The position numbers and the translations under genes were made by a program. The notes below the pieces were generated by a model that saw nothing but the letters and a program-made list of their open reading frames with translations, made no database searches and was not told the origin of the DNA. A DNA stretch of 64,000 nucleotides from JAGPCK01 sp041675505 (GTDB taxonomy: Bacteria; Bacteroidota; Bacteroidia; UKL13-3): the NCBI GenBank assembly GCA_041675505.1, contig JBAYTR010000002.1, positions 62,001-126,000 of the forward strand, given 5' to 3'. Below, one piece after another: positions 25,892 to 34,736 of this stretch. Positions within the stretch are counted from its first letter, which is position 1, and each line of letters opens with the position of its first letter.

Positions 25892-27549
25892 TTACCTGCT
25901 TTTCGCTGTGCAAAGTAAGCAGAAATTTCGTTTTGAGTAAGCGCGTTAAAACACATATCGGCTGTTAAGAATCCTTTCCGGGCCACACATACGCCATAAT
26001 ACATATCACTGAACCCTGCTGTATTGTGTGCATCGGGATTGATGGAAATTTTTACGCCTTTATCCAACGCATAACTTATCCAGCGCCAGTCCATATCCAG
26101 CCGGTACGGGTGTGCATTCAGTTCTATAATCACCCCGTTGGCAGCACAGGCATCAATCATCTTTTTGTGGTCAACGGGATAACCTTCACGAATAAGTAAC
26201 AACCTGCCTGTTGGGTGACCCAGTATGGTGGTATAAGGATTTTCAATGGCTTTGAGCAGGCGGCCCATTGCCTTCTCCTCATTCATTTTGAGATTGGAGT
26301 GCACCGAAGCCACTACAAAATCAAAACTACTTAACACATCTGCGGTATAATCCAGTGAGCCGTCATTTAGAATATCTGACTCAATGCCTTTAAATATTTT
26401 GAAGGGACCAAGTTTTTTATTGAGCACATCAATCTCGTTGTGTTGTGCGATAATACGATCCTCTTTTAATCCGCCTGCGTACTGTGCACTTTTGGAGTGG
26501 TCGCAGATACCTAAGTACTCATAGCTGCGTTTAATGCACTCGAGTGCCATTTGCTCTAAGGTATTGGAACCGTCAGAGTAAGTACTGTGGTTGTGTAAGG
26601 TCCCTTTTAAATCACTTACCTCAACTAAGCGTGGTAAGCTGTGACTTTTAGCTAATTCAATTTCTTTGGTTCCCTCACGCAATTCGGGAACTATATAATC
26701 CAGCTGATGGCTGTTGTATATTTCCTCTTCACTGCTGTAGTTTTTTACCGCTACATTCAGTTGTGTGTTGTGTGCCTCAACTCCGGTAGTCTGCCACAAA
26801 TGATAAATATATTCCTGCTCTGAGGTGAGGTGAATCTTCACCGGTACCTCGTTCCATTTTGCTGTTAATATATTCCGGTCAATAGCCACTTCATGAAACA
26901 AATCACATGCGGATAATTTTTGTATTGCATCTGTTGAATCGTCTGTAGCCAAAACAAATTCCACTGCGTTGATAATTTCCGATTTCCGCCTTACCTCTCC
27001 GGTTAGAGCAGCCGATAGTACAAATGGAAACTGCTGCAAAGATTTTAGTAAGGTATGGGCCAATTCTTCCACTGCAGCATAATGAAATTTGCCCGCACTT
27101 GCAGCCGCAAACTCAATACTTTTAACTACGCTCTCCTGTGTTTTTTGTCCGAAACCTTTGGCTTGCGCCAAACGATTTTCATGGCAGGCATATAACAATT
27201 CACCTACTGATTCAATGCCCAGTTCTTTCCAAATAACCTGCACCTTTTTAGGACCAAGTCCTTTAATACGTAACATCTGAAAAACACCTTCAGGCGTTTC
27301 ACTGATAAGGTCGTCTAAATCTGTAAACGTTCCCCGCTCATCAATCTGTGCTATTTTCTCTGCGAGGCTCTTGCCTATTCCATCAATTTGCGCAAGTTCT
27401 TCCTCTGTTTTTCCTGATAGCGGAACGGGGAATTTGTCAATGCGAAATACCGCGGCATTGTATGATTTTATTTTAAAAGGATTGCCCCCGTGCAGCTCAT
27501 ACAACTGCGCATACATTTTAAGCACATCGGCTATTTCATCATTGGTCAT
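25888..27549 (-). CDS. polX: PolX-type protein with PHP domain; polymerase site looks degenerate
   Basis: A 553-residue protein in the bacterial PolX layout. It has an N-terminal 8-kDa-like domain with helix-hairpin-helix elements (IDGIGKSLAEKI, IKGLGPKKVQVIW), a nucleotidyltransferase-like region (about residues 170-290) and a C-terminal PHP phosphoesterase (about 315-553). The PHP metal residues look intact: LHNHSTYSDG, ICDHS, GIESDI, ASVHS, GHPTGR and INPDAH. The palm motif, normally GDIDxLV, reads INAVEFVL, so the first two catalytic aspartates are absent and gap-filling synthesis is doubtful. The PHP part could still act as a 3'-5' exonuclease or AP endonuclease. It overlaps both neighbours by four bases. 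Confidence 0.88.
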   Translation of the reverse strand: MTNDEIADVLKMYAQLYELHGGNPFKIKSYNAAVFRIDKFPVPLSGKTEEELAQIDGIGKSLAEKIAQIDERGTFTDLDDLISETPEGVFQMLRIKGLGPKKVQVIWKELGIESVGELLYACHENRLAQAKGFGQKTQESVVKSIEFAAASAGKFHYAAVEELAHTLLKSLQQFPFVLSAALTGEVRRKSEIINAVEFVLATDDSTDAIQKLSACDLFHEVAIDRNILTAKWNEVPVKIHLTSEQEYIYHLWQTTGVEAHNTQLNVAVKNYSSEEEIYNSHQLDYIVPELREGTKEIELAKSHSLPRLVEVSDLKGTLHNHSTYSDGSNTLEQMALECIKRSYEYLGICDHSKSAQYAGGLKEDRIIAQHNEIDVLNKKLGPFKIFKGIESDILNDGSLDYTADVLSSFDFVVASVHSNLKMNEEKAMGRLLKAIENPYTTILGHPTGRLLLIREGYPVDHKKMIDACAANGVIIELNAHPYRLDMDWRWISYALDKGVKISINPDAHNTAGFSDMYYGVCVARKGFLTADMCFNALTQNEISAYFAQRKAGK

Positions 27550-28091
27550 TGCGGACGAGGCACCTCCACTTCGCCCGACAATACAGCCTTTTCAAACATG
27601 AGCCAAAGCACCTGATGTTCTTTTTTGCCACGGCAAAAGAAAACCGACACCAGATTATTTTCCTTATCCCGGAATGATTTTATGGAAATAATTTTCACAT
27701 AGGTATTGCTGTATTCTATAGACAAAGGTTTCGCGTCAAAATCACCCACGGTAAAGTAATATTCATAAAAACCTTCGCCTGTAACAGAATCCCATTTAAG
27801 GGGCACGTCAACAAACCGGCTTTTAGTGTACAATTCTATACTGGCAAACTCTTTCCCGTCAGCAGGGGCCAAAATTAAAATACTATCACCCGCCAATATA
27901 TCTCCACGTTGGCGTTTAACTTTTTTGGAGACGGAATCAGCTTGTTGTGTTACCGTATTTTTTTCTGAGGGCAGCTCTTGTATGCGGGTATTTTTCGCTG
28001 TTTTCTTCTTTTTTACCACAGGAGGTTTTTCCTGAGCAAAAGCATAAGTCACAGCAAAAAACACACTCAGTATCAACAATAGTTTTCTCAT
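27546..28091 (-). CDS. Exported hypothetical protein
   Basis: A 181-residue protein with a signal peptide (residues 1-20, ending YAFAQ). A short Lys-rich, probably disordered stretch (about 21-65) leads to a compact beta-rich region (about 68-175) with many aromatic residues. No family is recognised. It may fold as a small beta-sandwich in the periplasm. It overlaps polX by four bases downstream and the MORN-like gene by four bases upstream, so it is part of a tightly packed operon, but the neighbours do not share an obvious pathway. Confidence 0.7.
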   Translation of the reverse strand: MRKLLLILSVFFAVTYAFAQEKPPVVKKKKTAKNTRIQELPSEKNTVTQQADSVSKKVKRQRGDILAGDSILILAPADGKEFASIELYTKSRFVDVPLKWDSVTGEGFYEYYFTVGDFDAKPLSIEYSNTYVKIISIKSFRDKENNLVSVFFCRGKKEHQVLWLMFEKAVLSGEVEVPRPQ

Positions 28092-28453
28092 TTTACTAAT
28101 TTTCCGTGTCTATACAATTCTCTGTTGGTTTCTGCACCTTTAATGTTGTAGAAAATCCATACGCTGTCCATCTGGCCATCTCTGAAGTAACCTGATTTCA
28201 TCAGCAATCCGTTTTCGTGGTAAGCTGTATAAGGACCGTGTTTTACTCGAATAAGGGTATCGACATAACTACCGGGATTTTTTTTGTCGGGGGTAATCTG
28301 AATCAACTCTACAAAGTGAAATATCTCCTTCACTTTTTTCTTAGTGAGTTCATCGTAGTAATAATATGTTTTGCCTCCATTGTTTACATCCTGTGCTTTA
28401 ACAGCCGTTAACAAGGTGGTAAGTAAAACAACTGCCAATACTTTTTTCATCAT
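28088..28453 (-). CDS. Small exported MORN/YwqK-like repeat protein
   Basis: A 121-residue protein with a signal peptide (about residues 1-21). The second half has two to three short repeats of the toxin-antitoxin YwqK/MORN kind: HGPYTAYHENGLLMKSGYF and DGQMDSVWIFY, then RELYRHGKL. Such repeats form a beta-hairpin ladder; in Bacteroidota they are common in small envelope proteins of unknown role. An alternative start is the next ATG, one codon downstream. It overlaps the following gene by four bases and starts five bases after the DUF1573 gene. Confidence 0.72.
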   Translation of the reverse strand: MMKKVLAVVLLTTLLTAVKAQDVNNGGKTYYYYDELTKKKVKEIFHFVELIQITPDKKNPGSYVDTLIRVKHGPYTAYHENGLLMKSGYFRDGQMDSVWIFYNIKGAETNRELYRHGKLVK

Positions 28454-28458
28454 ATTTT

Positions 28459-28860
28459 TTATTCTTTTACATACGCATGGTAAGTGAGGTAATGAATACC
28501 TGCTGTGCTCACCATGGTTATTTTCTTTTCTATGGTGCCAATATATGGACTTTTAAACACAATCTGAAACTCCCCTTTTCTACCCGGCTTTACAGGTTTC
28601 TTTGGTAAAATAATAGTAGCACAGCCACATTCAGAAACAGCATCTATCCATTGAAAGTCAACTTTGCCTGTATTTTTAAAAGAAACAGTTTTCACCAGTG
28701 AATCCTGCAGGCTGATAATACCAAATTCGATAATGGTATCCTGAATAAACACTGTTGACCCGGGCTGCACCGTAACTTGTGCTGAGGAGGCAACACTCCC
28801 TGACAGCCCGATGGCCAATGTAAAAACTGCTTGTAACAGGTATTGCTTTATAGTACTCAT
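28459..28860 (-). CDS. DUF1573 domain exported protein
   Basis: A 133-residue protein with a signal peptide (about residues 1-28, ending ASSAQ) and one DUF1573 immunoglobulin-like domain. The hallmarks are the TIIEFGII strand, VSFKNTGKVDFQWIDA, the Cys pair SECGCA followed by a PG..G.F.I.F stretch (KPGRKGEFQIVF). The family is abundant in Bacteroidota envelopes, with no agreed function. It is the first gene of a five-gene minus-strand operon ending with the GT9 gene. A TAAATTTG promoter box lies 30 bases upstream. Confidence 0.82.
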   Translation of the reverse strand: MSTIKQYLLQAVFTLAIGLSGSVASSAQVTVQPGSTVFIQDTIIEFGIISLQDSLVKTVSFKNTGKVDFQWIDAVSECGCATIILPKKPVKPGRKGEFQIVFKSPYIGTIEKKITMVSTAGIHYLTYHAYVKE

Positions 28861-28890
28861 AAACGGACTGCTTTCCTTCTAAAATCAAGC

Positions 28891-28898
28891 CAAATTTA
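28891..28898 (-). promoter_or_regulatory. -7 promoter box for the DUF1573-polX-GT9 operon
   Basis: TAAATTTG on the minus strand, 30 bases before the DUF1573 ATG, with no clear TTG at the expected distance. It is divergent from the promoter of the large repeat gene within the same 112-base spacer. Confidence 0.45.
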
Positions 28899-28922
28899 GG
28901 CTAAGATGTAATTATTCCTGCT

Positions 28923-28951
28923 TTTGTATTTCCTGATTTTTGTTATATTTG
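28923..28951 (+). promoter_or_regulatory. Promoter of the large repeat T9SS gene
   Basis: TTTG (28923-28926), a 17-base spacer and TATATTTG (28944-28951) match the Bacteroidota promoter form. The box ends 21 bases before the ATG at 28973. Confidence 0.65.
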
Positions 28952-28972
28952 ATAACCTAAAATCCAAACATT

Positions 28973-31900
28973 ATGAGCAAAAATATTCTAAAACTGGTTT
29001 TCTTTACTTTTCTTTTCCAGTTTAACTACTTTATTGTACATGCACAAAATCAACTTTCGACAGCCGGAAGAACCCTTGTAAATGATTTACAACCCGGCAG
29101 CGGAGCACAGCAGTTAACTACACAGTGTGGTAAAGATACTGTTTATTATCCCTACAATAAAGCCACCCAGTTTCAGGGCATTAACGTAATCAATACAACC
29201 AACAACGGCAACGGATTTGCACAGTGGTATCCGGCCCCTCAGGCCGTTACAGTGTCGGGTTTTGATTTTTATGCGTGGGTATCTTCAACTAATTATTCCG
29301 GCCCCATCAATGTGACCTGCAACTTATATAATGCAGGAGCTGATTCTATGCCTACCGGTTCTCCGGTAAGAACGGTAACTGTTGCCGTTGACTCCAGCTT
29401 TGGTGGCGGCATGTTGAGTGTACTCAAAAGAACTGCTTTTTTCACTTCCTCCTACACTACTTCAAGCCCATATGTAATCACTATTGAGAATACCAGCACC
29501 ACCGGTGTTTCCATTGTAGCCAACAGTTGGAATGCCACCGGAGGAGGAAACGGCAGATCTGAATGGCTTTCTTCAGTGAGGTTCGCTACCAACTGGACCA
29601 GGTCATACAATGTTAATGTAAGCAGTGTAACCTTTGATGCAGATTTTATCTTTTTACCTTATGTAGAATATGCCATCACTGCCGGATTTACTGTATCCAG
29701 CAATTGTGTTTCCAACAACGGTACCATCAACTTTACCAATACATCATCTGCTCTGTTGAATAGTAAATTTTACAACAGATGGGTGTTCTTTAACATTCCG
29801 CAAAATGCTTACTACTGGAATTTTGGCAACGGGGCCAACTACGCAGTTAATCCATCCAGAACTTATACTTCAGCAGGCAACTACACCGTACAAATGGTGG
29901 CCGGTATGTTGGGCTGGATAAGAAATTGTTACGATACTGCCACAACATCTCTTTTTGCTACACCGGCTGCACCTTCCATTACTTCCAATGCTCCTGTTTG
30001 TGCGGGAGATTCATTGATACTTTCAGGGCCGGCCATCTCAGGTGCCACGTATACCTGGAGCGGCCCATCCAACTTTAACGGAACTACCAAAGACTCCGTA
30101 CTCCGAAATGTTAATTCATCCAACTCGGGCACATATGGTTTAACAGTTACTGTTAATGGATGTACTTCACAATCGGGTTCATTATCGGCAACTGTCAATA
30201 ACATCCCTGCAACACCAACAGCCAGCAATAACGGGCCACTTTGTCTGGGGCAGGATTTACAACTGTCAACTCCTTCCCTAACTAATGCTTCTTATGAATG
30301 GACCGGTCCGAACAGTTTTTCTTCAACCGTTCAAAATCCTGTAATTACTAATGTAACCAATGCCAATGCCGGATCATATACCGTTAAAGTAATTGTAGGC
30401 GGATGTAAATCACAAGCCGGCTCTACAACTATGAGTATAGGTTCACAACCTGCTGCTCCATCTGTTTCCAACAACGGTCCATTGTGTGCAGGCCAAAACC
30501 TGCAACTCACGGCATCCAATTCAACCAATGCTACGTATACCTGGACCGGACCCAACAGTTTTAGTTCTTCAACACAAAGTCCTTCCATAAACGGAGTAAC
30601 TGCGGGAGCTGCCGGAACCTATTCCTGCACGGTTACCGTGCCCGGTTGCGGTACTTCTTCAGCAGCCAGTACAGTGGTTACCATCACCTCTTTACCCAAT
30701 GCACCTACTGCGGGAAATAACGGGCCTATTTGTGACGGAAAAACACTTTCACTCACAGCATCTACTATAACAGGAGCTACGTATAACTGGACCGGCCCTA
30801 ACAGTTTTACCTCAACCGATCAAAACCCCGTAATCACCAATTTTGCTGCTGTATCGGCAGGAAATTATAGTGTAACAGCAACAGTTTCCGGTTGCGGTAC
30901 TTCCAGTGCAGGCACCACAACTGTAGCGTATAACCCCGGCCCATCTGCGCCAACAGTGAGCAGCAATGATCCGTTGTGTGCAGGCAGTTCACTCAACCTA
31001 CAGGCATCCACCATTACAGGTGCCACTTACAGTTGGAGCGGACCAAACAACTTTACCTCTTCTTTGCAAAACCCTGTAATACCTAATTCCAGCACAGCCA
31101 ATTCAGGAGACTATACCGTTACTGCCACTATTGCCAATTGCGGTACATCACCTGCGGGCACGGTAAAAGTTACTGTTAACCCTATACCTTCAGTACCTAA
31201 TGTAAGCAACAACAGTCCGGTTTGTCAGGGACGCACAGTTAATCTGAATGCCTCTGCTATACCCAATGCTTTTTATGAATGGACCGGCCCCAACAGTTAT
31301 TCATCAACACTCCAGAATCCAAGCATTCCGAATGCATCATCTACTAACGAGGGCACCTATTCTGTAAAAGTGAAGGTGAACAATTGTTACTCATCTACCG
31401 TAAATATTCCTGTGGTGGTTAACCCCAAACCAACTACACCGGTGGCCAGCAAAACTGGTGCTGCCTGTGACGGTGCCGATTTGCAACTTAATGCCACTTC
31501 TATTACAGGAGCAGGTTATTCGTGGACCGGACCTAACGGCTTCTTATCGTATGATCAAAATCCTTTGGTGTCAGGTATCAGTTTAGCCAACACAGGTACT
31601 TACAATGTTACTGCTGCTATTGCCGGCTGTAACTCTGATGTGGGTAGTGTGAACATCACAGTGGGAACCAAACCCAATATCAACAGCATACTGGGTCCGA
31701 TAAACTCTAACCGCAATGCCACATCTTCGTATTCCGTTTCATTTACCCCGGGCTCTACTTACCTGTGGCAAATTGTTGGCGGAAACCAGATTTCAGGCGG
31801 CACCAGCAATGCCATTACGGTGCAGTGGGGAAATGCAGGTGTAGGAAGTGTATCAGTAACTGAAACCAATCAAAGCGGATGCACAGGTAATGCTTACACT

Positions 31901-32170
31901 ATTGATATCGCTTTGTGGCATGTAGGTATTAACCAACCTGAGGCAAGCCAACTATCGGTATTCCCTAACCCGGCAAAAAACTACATCCGCATTAAAGCCG
32001 TTAACCCTGAAAACAAATTGCTTACGCTTACCGATGTTACCGGCAAAACAGTAAAAACAATTACTGTGAATCAGCCGGAAGAAAATTTATTCATCGGAGA
32101 TTTGCCTGATGGAATTTATTTCCTCAACTTTGACCACGCAACTCCAGTAAAAATTGTAAAAATAAAATAA
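28973..32170 (+). CDS. Very large secreted repeat protein with T9SS sorting domain
   Basis: A 1065-residue cell-surface protein. It has a signal peptide (about 1-25, ending VHAQ), a region of about 300 residues with a PKD-like module (YYWNFGNGANYAVNP), then seven Ig-like repeats of ~81 residues (about 333-900), and a type A T9SS tail with VFPNPAKNY and a final strand VKIVKIK. Each repeat has the pattern P.AP..S.N.PLC.G..L.L.A, ATY.W.GPN.F.S, then QNP.I, GTY.VT and a final Cys, so each may hold one disulfide. Proteins of this type are typically adhesins or surface-layer components. The barrel gene follows after one base. Confidence 0.85.
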   Translation: MSKNILKLVFFTFLFQFNYFIVHAQNQLSTAGRTLVNDLQPGSGAQQLTTQCGKDTVYYPYNKATQFQGINVINTTNNGNGFAQWYPAPQAVTVSGFDFYAWVSSTNYSGPINVTCNLYNAGADSMPTGSPVRTVTVAVDSSFGGGMLSVLKRTAFFTSSYTTSSPYVITIENTSTTGVSIVANSWNATGGGNGRSEWLSSVRFATNWTRSYNVNVSSVTFDADFIFLPYVEYAITAGFTVSSNCVSNNGTINFTNTSSALLNSKFYNRWVFFNIPQNAYYWNFGNGANYAVNPSRTYTSAGNYTVQMVAGMLGWIRNCYDTATTSLFATPAAPSITSNAPVCAGDSLILSGPAISGATYTWSGPSNFNGTTKDSVLRNVNSSNSGTYGLTVTVNGCTSQSGSLSATVNNIPATPTASNNGPLCLGQDLQLSTPSLTNASYEWTGPNSFSSTVQNPVITNVTNANAGSYTVKVIVGGCKSQAGSTTMSIGSQPAAPSVSNNGPLCAGQNLQLTASNSTNATYTWTGPNSFSSSTQSPSINGVTAGAAGTYSCTVTVPGCGTSSAASTVVTITSLPNAPTAGNNGPICDGKTLSLTASTITGATYNWTGPNSFTSTDQNPVITNFAAVSAGNYSVTATVSGCGTSSAGTTTVAYNPGPSAPTVSSNDPLCAGSSLNLQASTITGATYSWSGPNNFTSSLQNPVIPNSSTANSGDYTVTATIANCGTSPAGTVKVTVNPIPSVPNVSNNSPVCQGRTVNLNASAIPNAFYEWTGPNSYSSTLQNPSIPNASSTNEGTYSVKVKVNNCYSSTVNIPVVVNPKPTTPVASKTGAACDGADLQLNATSITGAGYSWTGPNGFLSYDQNPLVSGISLANTGTYNVTAAIAGCNSDVGSVNITVGTKPNINSILGPINSNRNATSSYSVSFTPGSTYLWQIVGGNQISGGTSNAITVQWGNAGVGSVSVTETNQSGCTGNAYTIDIALWHVGINQPEASQLSVFPNPAKNYIRIKAVNPENKLLTLTDVTGKTVKTITVNQPEENLFIGDLPDGIYFLNFDHATPVKIVKIK
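29968..31672 (+). repeat. Seven tandem ~243-bp coding repeats (Ig-like domains)
   Basis: Seven in-frame units of about 240-246 bases encode successive Ig-like domains. The most alike units (three to five) share long stretches around the TGGACCGG / GGCCCCAACAG region coding WTGPNS. This makes the block a likely site for unequal recombination and for assembly collapse, so repeat number may vary between strains. Confidence 0.8.
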
Positions 32171-32171
32171 T

Positions 32172-32777
32172 ATGAAAAAAGTAATTCTATTCACGGTCAT
32201 CGTTTCTTTGTTTGCTATCAACAACGTTAAAGCGCAGGCAGGTGCTGCATTTGGTTTAAAAGGCGGACTCAACCTGAACAAACTTGATCCAAAAACTACC
32301 GGTATAACCTCTGACATGCGTGTTGGACCTGTTGGCGGATTATGGGTAAGAGCTAAGGTACTTGGTTTTTTTGTACAGGCTGAAGCACTGTATTCTACCA
32401 AAGGTGGGAAAACTACTGTTCCTGCTACTCCATTTACTCCGGCAATTGAATCTAAACTTAACAATGCATATTTAGATGTGCCCGTCTTATTAGGTAAAAG
32501 CTTCTTCAGCGTTGTGCGCATAAATGCCGGCCCTAGCTTCCAATACTTGTTAAGTGCTAAAAACGGATCAGTAGATGTAAAAAACGGTTATAACTCTTTT
32601 GTAGTAGGTTACCAGGCAGGCGTAGGTGTAGACATTAAGAAAATCGGAGTCGATTTACGTTATGACGGTAACATCTCCAATGTAACCAAATCTGTAAGCG
32701 GAGTTAAGAACAGTACCAGAAGCAGCGTATTCCAGTTAACCGTTGCATACAAACTGTTTGGTGTGCTGAATGACTAA
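32172..32777 (+). CDS. Small outer-membrane beta-barrel protein (PorT-like family)
   Basis: A 201-residue protein with a signal peptide (about residues 1-22, ending VKAQ). It then has eight or so amphipathic strands: GAAFGLKGGLNLNKL at the start, repeated Tyr/Phe-capped turns, and a last strand FQLTVAYKLFG. This is the outer-membrane beta-barrel type that is very frequent in Bacteroidota and includes PorT. It begins one base after the large T9SS gene and ends at a terminator, so the two are co-transcribed, and the barrel might help anchor or assemble the surface protein (inference). Confidence 0.8.
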   Translation: MKKVILFTVIVSLFAINNVKAQAGAAFGLKGGLNLNKLDPKTTGITSDMRVGPVGGLWVRAKVLGFFVQAEALYSTKGGKTTVPATPFTPAIESKLNNAYLDVPVLLGKSFFSVVRINAGPSFQYLLSAKNGSVDVKNGYNSFVVGYQAGVGVDIKKIGVDLRYDGNISNVTKSVSGVKNSTRSSVFQLTVAYKLFGVLND

Positions 32778-32801
32778 GAAATTATAAAACGTATTCTATA
32801 C

Positions 32802-32830
32802 AAAAGCCTCGCAGATGCGGGGCTTTTTTT
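32802..32830. terminator. Bidirectional terminator between the barrel gene and terC
   Basis: An 11-base stem with one G:T pair (32802-32812 with 32817-32827), a four-base loop and seven T on the plus strand. It also overlaps the last bases of terC on the minus strand, where the A run gives a T tract, so it should serve both converging transcripts. Confidence 0.85.
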
Positions 32831-33881
32831 ATGCTGTTTCAGTTTCCTTTTTGGGGAATATGAAGGATGCCACAATGCTTACCAGCAGAATAGATAAAAC
32901 AATGAGCAATGAATGCAACGTAGTGAAACCAATGTGGTGCAACCAATCGTGCACAATCATTTTAAAGCCGATAAAGGTGAGCAATAGCGCCAAGCCTGTT
33001 TTGAGGTAATGAAACAGGTGCATCACTTTGGTGATAAGGAAAAAAAGCGAACGCAAACCAATGATTGCAAAAATATTGGAAAAGAAAATAATGTACGGAT
33101 CGGCTGTGATAGAGAATACTGCGGGCACTGAGTCTACTGCGAAAATCAAATCGGTAAATTCAATTACCATCAACACAATAAACAAGGGAGTTAGTAACCA
33201 TTTACCTCCCTTTTTAACAATAAAGTGATGCGACACATACTTGGGGAACACACTAAAGTTTTTGGCAAAGAACTTTACAATAGGGTGTGTTTGCGGGTCA
33301 ATGTTTTCATCGTCTTCTTTGCTCATAAACATTTTCACTCCGGTAAAAATGAGCAAGGCCCCGAAAAAATAAAATATCCAACTGAACGATTGTACCAAAG
33401 CTGAACCCGAGAAAATAAACAAACAACGCATGACTATGGCACCCAATATACCCCAGAACAATACACGCTTGTGGTAACGTTCGGCCACGCCAAAAGAAGA
33501 GAAAATAAGAATGATAACAAAAATATTGTCTACTGAAAGGGCATATTCTATGAGGTAACCCGTAATGAATTCCAGCGCCAGATTTTTGCGGTATAGCTCC
33601 ACACTCATCTCATAGTCTCCCGGAATGAGGTTAACTACTTTGGCATATTTTTCAACTACAGCCTGCAGAGAAGCATAATCTGTAATGCCGTGAATACGCT
33701 CTCCGAACTGGTTGATGAAAACATAAAAACCCAAAGCGCAACTTACCCATACAAAGGTCCAGATGAGGGCCTCACGCAAACTCATTTTTTTATCACGTTT
33801 GGATAACAGACCTAAATCTATTGCCAACACAGCAATAATGAAAAGGATGAATAAGGACAAATAAAGGATTTCGCTGCTCAA
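32829..33881 (-). CDS. TerC family integral membrane protein
   Basis: A TerC/Alx protein of about 350 residues with eight or nine hydrophobic segments. The family's acidic membrane motifs are present: GYLIEYALSVDNIFVIILIF and VIEFTDLIFAVDSVPAVFSI. TerC proteins are linked to tellurite resistance and, better supported, to manganese export during metal loading of exported enzymes. The frame is open from a TTG at 33908, but that codon lies inside a TACCTTTG promoter box. I therefore place the start at the TTG at 33881 (giving MSSEILYLSLF), which matches the usual N-terminus; no ATG is available before the second helix. It stands alone. Confidence 0.87.
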   Translation of the reverse strand: MSSEILYLSLFILFIIAVLAIDLGLLSKRDKKMSLREALIWTFVWVSCALGFYVFINQFGERIHGITDYASLQAVVEKYAKVVNLIPGDYEMSVELYRKNLALEFITGYLIEYALSVDNIFVIILIFSSFGVAERYHKRVLFWGILGAIVMRCLFIFSGSALVQSFSWIFYFFGALLIFTGVKMFMSKEDDENIDPQTHPIVKFFAKNFSVFPKYVSHHFIVKKGGKWLLTPLFIVLMVIEFTDLIFAVDSVPAVFSITADPYIIFFSNIFAIIGLRSLFFLITKVMHLFHYLKTGLALLLTFIGFKMIVHDWLHHIGFTTLHSLLIVLSILLVSIVASFIFPKKETETA

Positions 33882-33905
33882 AATATGCCTGAAGGTTTGC
33901 AGGTG

Positions 33906-33913
33906 CAAAGGTA
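33906..33913 (-). promoter_or_regulatory. -7 promoter box for terC
   Basis: TACCTTTG on the minus strand, 24 bases before the chosen TTG start at 33881. The upstream -33 part is not clear. Its position argues against a start at 33908. Confidence 0.45.
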
Positions 33914-34027
33914 AGGCAAAACCTGTTATTATTTACGGGTGCGGCAACTACCTGTTTTTAAGCAGTTGCAGGGAATATATTATTAAAATTATAATTAGCA
34001 AAACTGCTAACGGTTAACGTTATGTGC

Positions 34028-34597
34028 TCACACCTTCAAGCATCCACGAAAAGCTCTGGCAGCATAATACGATTGCGCCCCGTTGTGGTAAACAAATACG
34101 TGATTGTAGCGAAAATCTGCAAACAGGGCACCACCCAATGCTCTGATAGCCTCAGGGGTTTTGATCCAACTGGATGTTTTGGCATCGAATTTCTCCAGTT
34201 GCTGTAACTCGCGGTATTGCTCTTCATCTAACATTTCAATGCCCATAGCAGCGGCCATATCGATCGCATTGTTTGCCGGCTGGTGCTCTTTTCTTGATTC
34301 CAGCCCTTCACGGTCATAACAAACACTTCTGCGGCCCTTAGGACTTTCTGCGGCACAATCATAAAAAATATATTCACCCGTTTTTTTATCCATGCCCACC
34401 ACATCCGGCTCCCCACCGGTTTGTTCCATTTCATTCAACGACCACAGTTTATCTGTAGCTGCTTCCAATCTTGCTTGCACCTTGGCCCACTCTATACCCT
34501 TGTGGCGGTGCTTGTTTTTTTCAAAACGGGCCTTTAATACACTTAGCAGTTCTTTTCGTTGTGCTGCTGACAGTTCTTTTTTATTTCCTTTTGCCAT
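34028..34597 (-). CDS. DUF4256 domain protein
   Basis: A 189-residue soluble protein with no signal peptide. It matches DUF4256 as I know it: a Lys-rich helix LKARFEKNKHRHKGIEWAKV, then MEQTGGEPDVVGMDKKTGEY, CAAESPKGRRSVCYDREGLESRK and NNAIDMAAAMGIEMLDEEQYREL. The C-terminus ends with a Tyr/Arg-rich patch (YHNGAQSYYAARAFRGCLKV). The function of the family is not known. It is a single-gene unit between terC and the PLD-like gene, with 139 bases upstream in which I see no clear promoter match. Confidence 0.85.
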   Translation of the reverse strand: MAKGNKKELSAAQRKELLSVLKARFEKNKHRHKGIEWAKVQARLEAATDKLWSLNEMEQTGGEPDVVGMDKKTGEYIFYDCAAESPKGRRSVCYDREGLESRKEHQPANNAIDMAAAMGIEMLDEEQYRELQQLEKFDAKTSSWIKTPEAIRALGGALFADFRYNHVFVYHNGAQSYYAARAFRGCLKV

Positions 34598-34736
34598 AAG
34601 CTGTTTGGTTTTTTATATTTTTTGTTTTGAAATGTAGTGTGTTTAAGAGATTTTGAGTTGCAGTTTCACAGTATTACAGACAATTTTGTATTTGCTTTGT
34701 TCAAGGAATTTTCTTTCCACTCTGAGGCTGCTAAAA

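Noticed and set aside
28861..28972. A riboswitch or small RNA in the divergent spacer
   Set aside because: The spacer is filled by two opposing promoter boxes, and no stable stem beyond chance was seen.
29929..30588. Minus-strand open frames inside the repeat gene
   Set aside because: They mirror the repeat structure of the plus-strand gene and have no protein-like features of their own.
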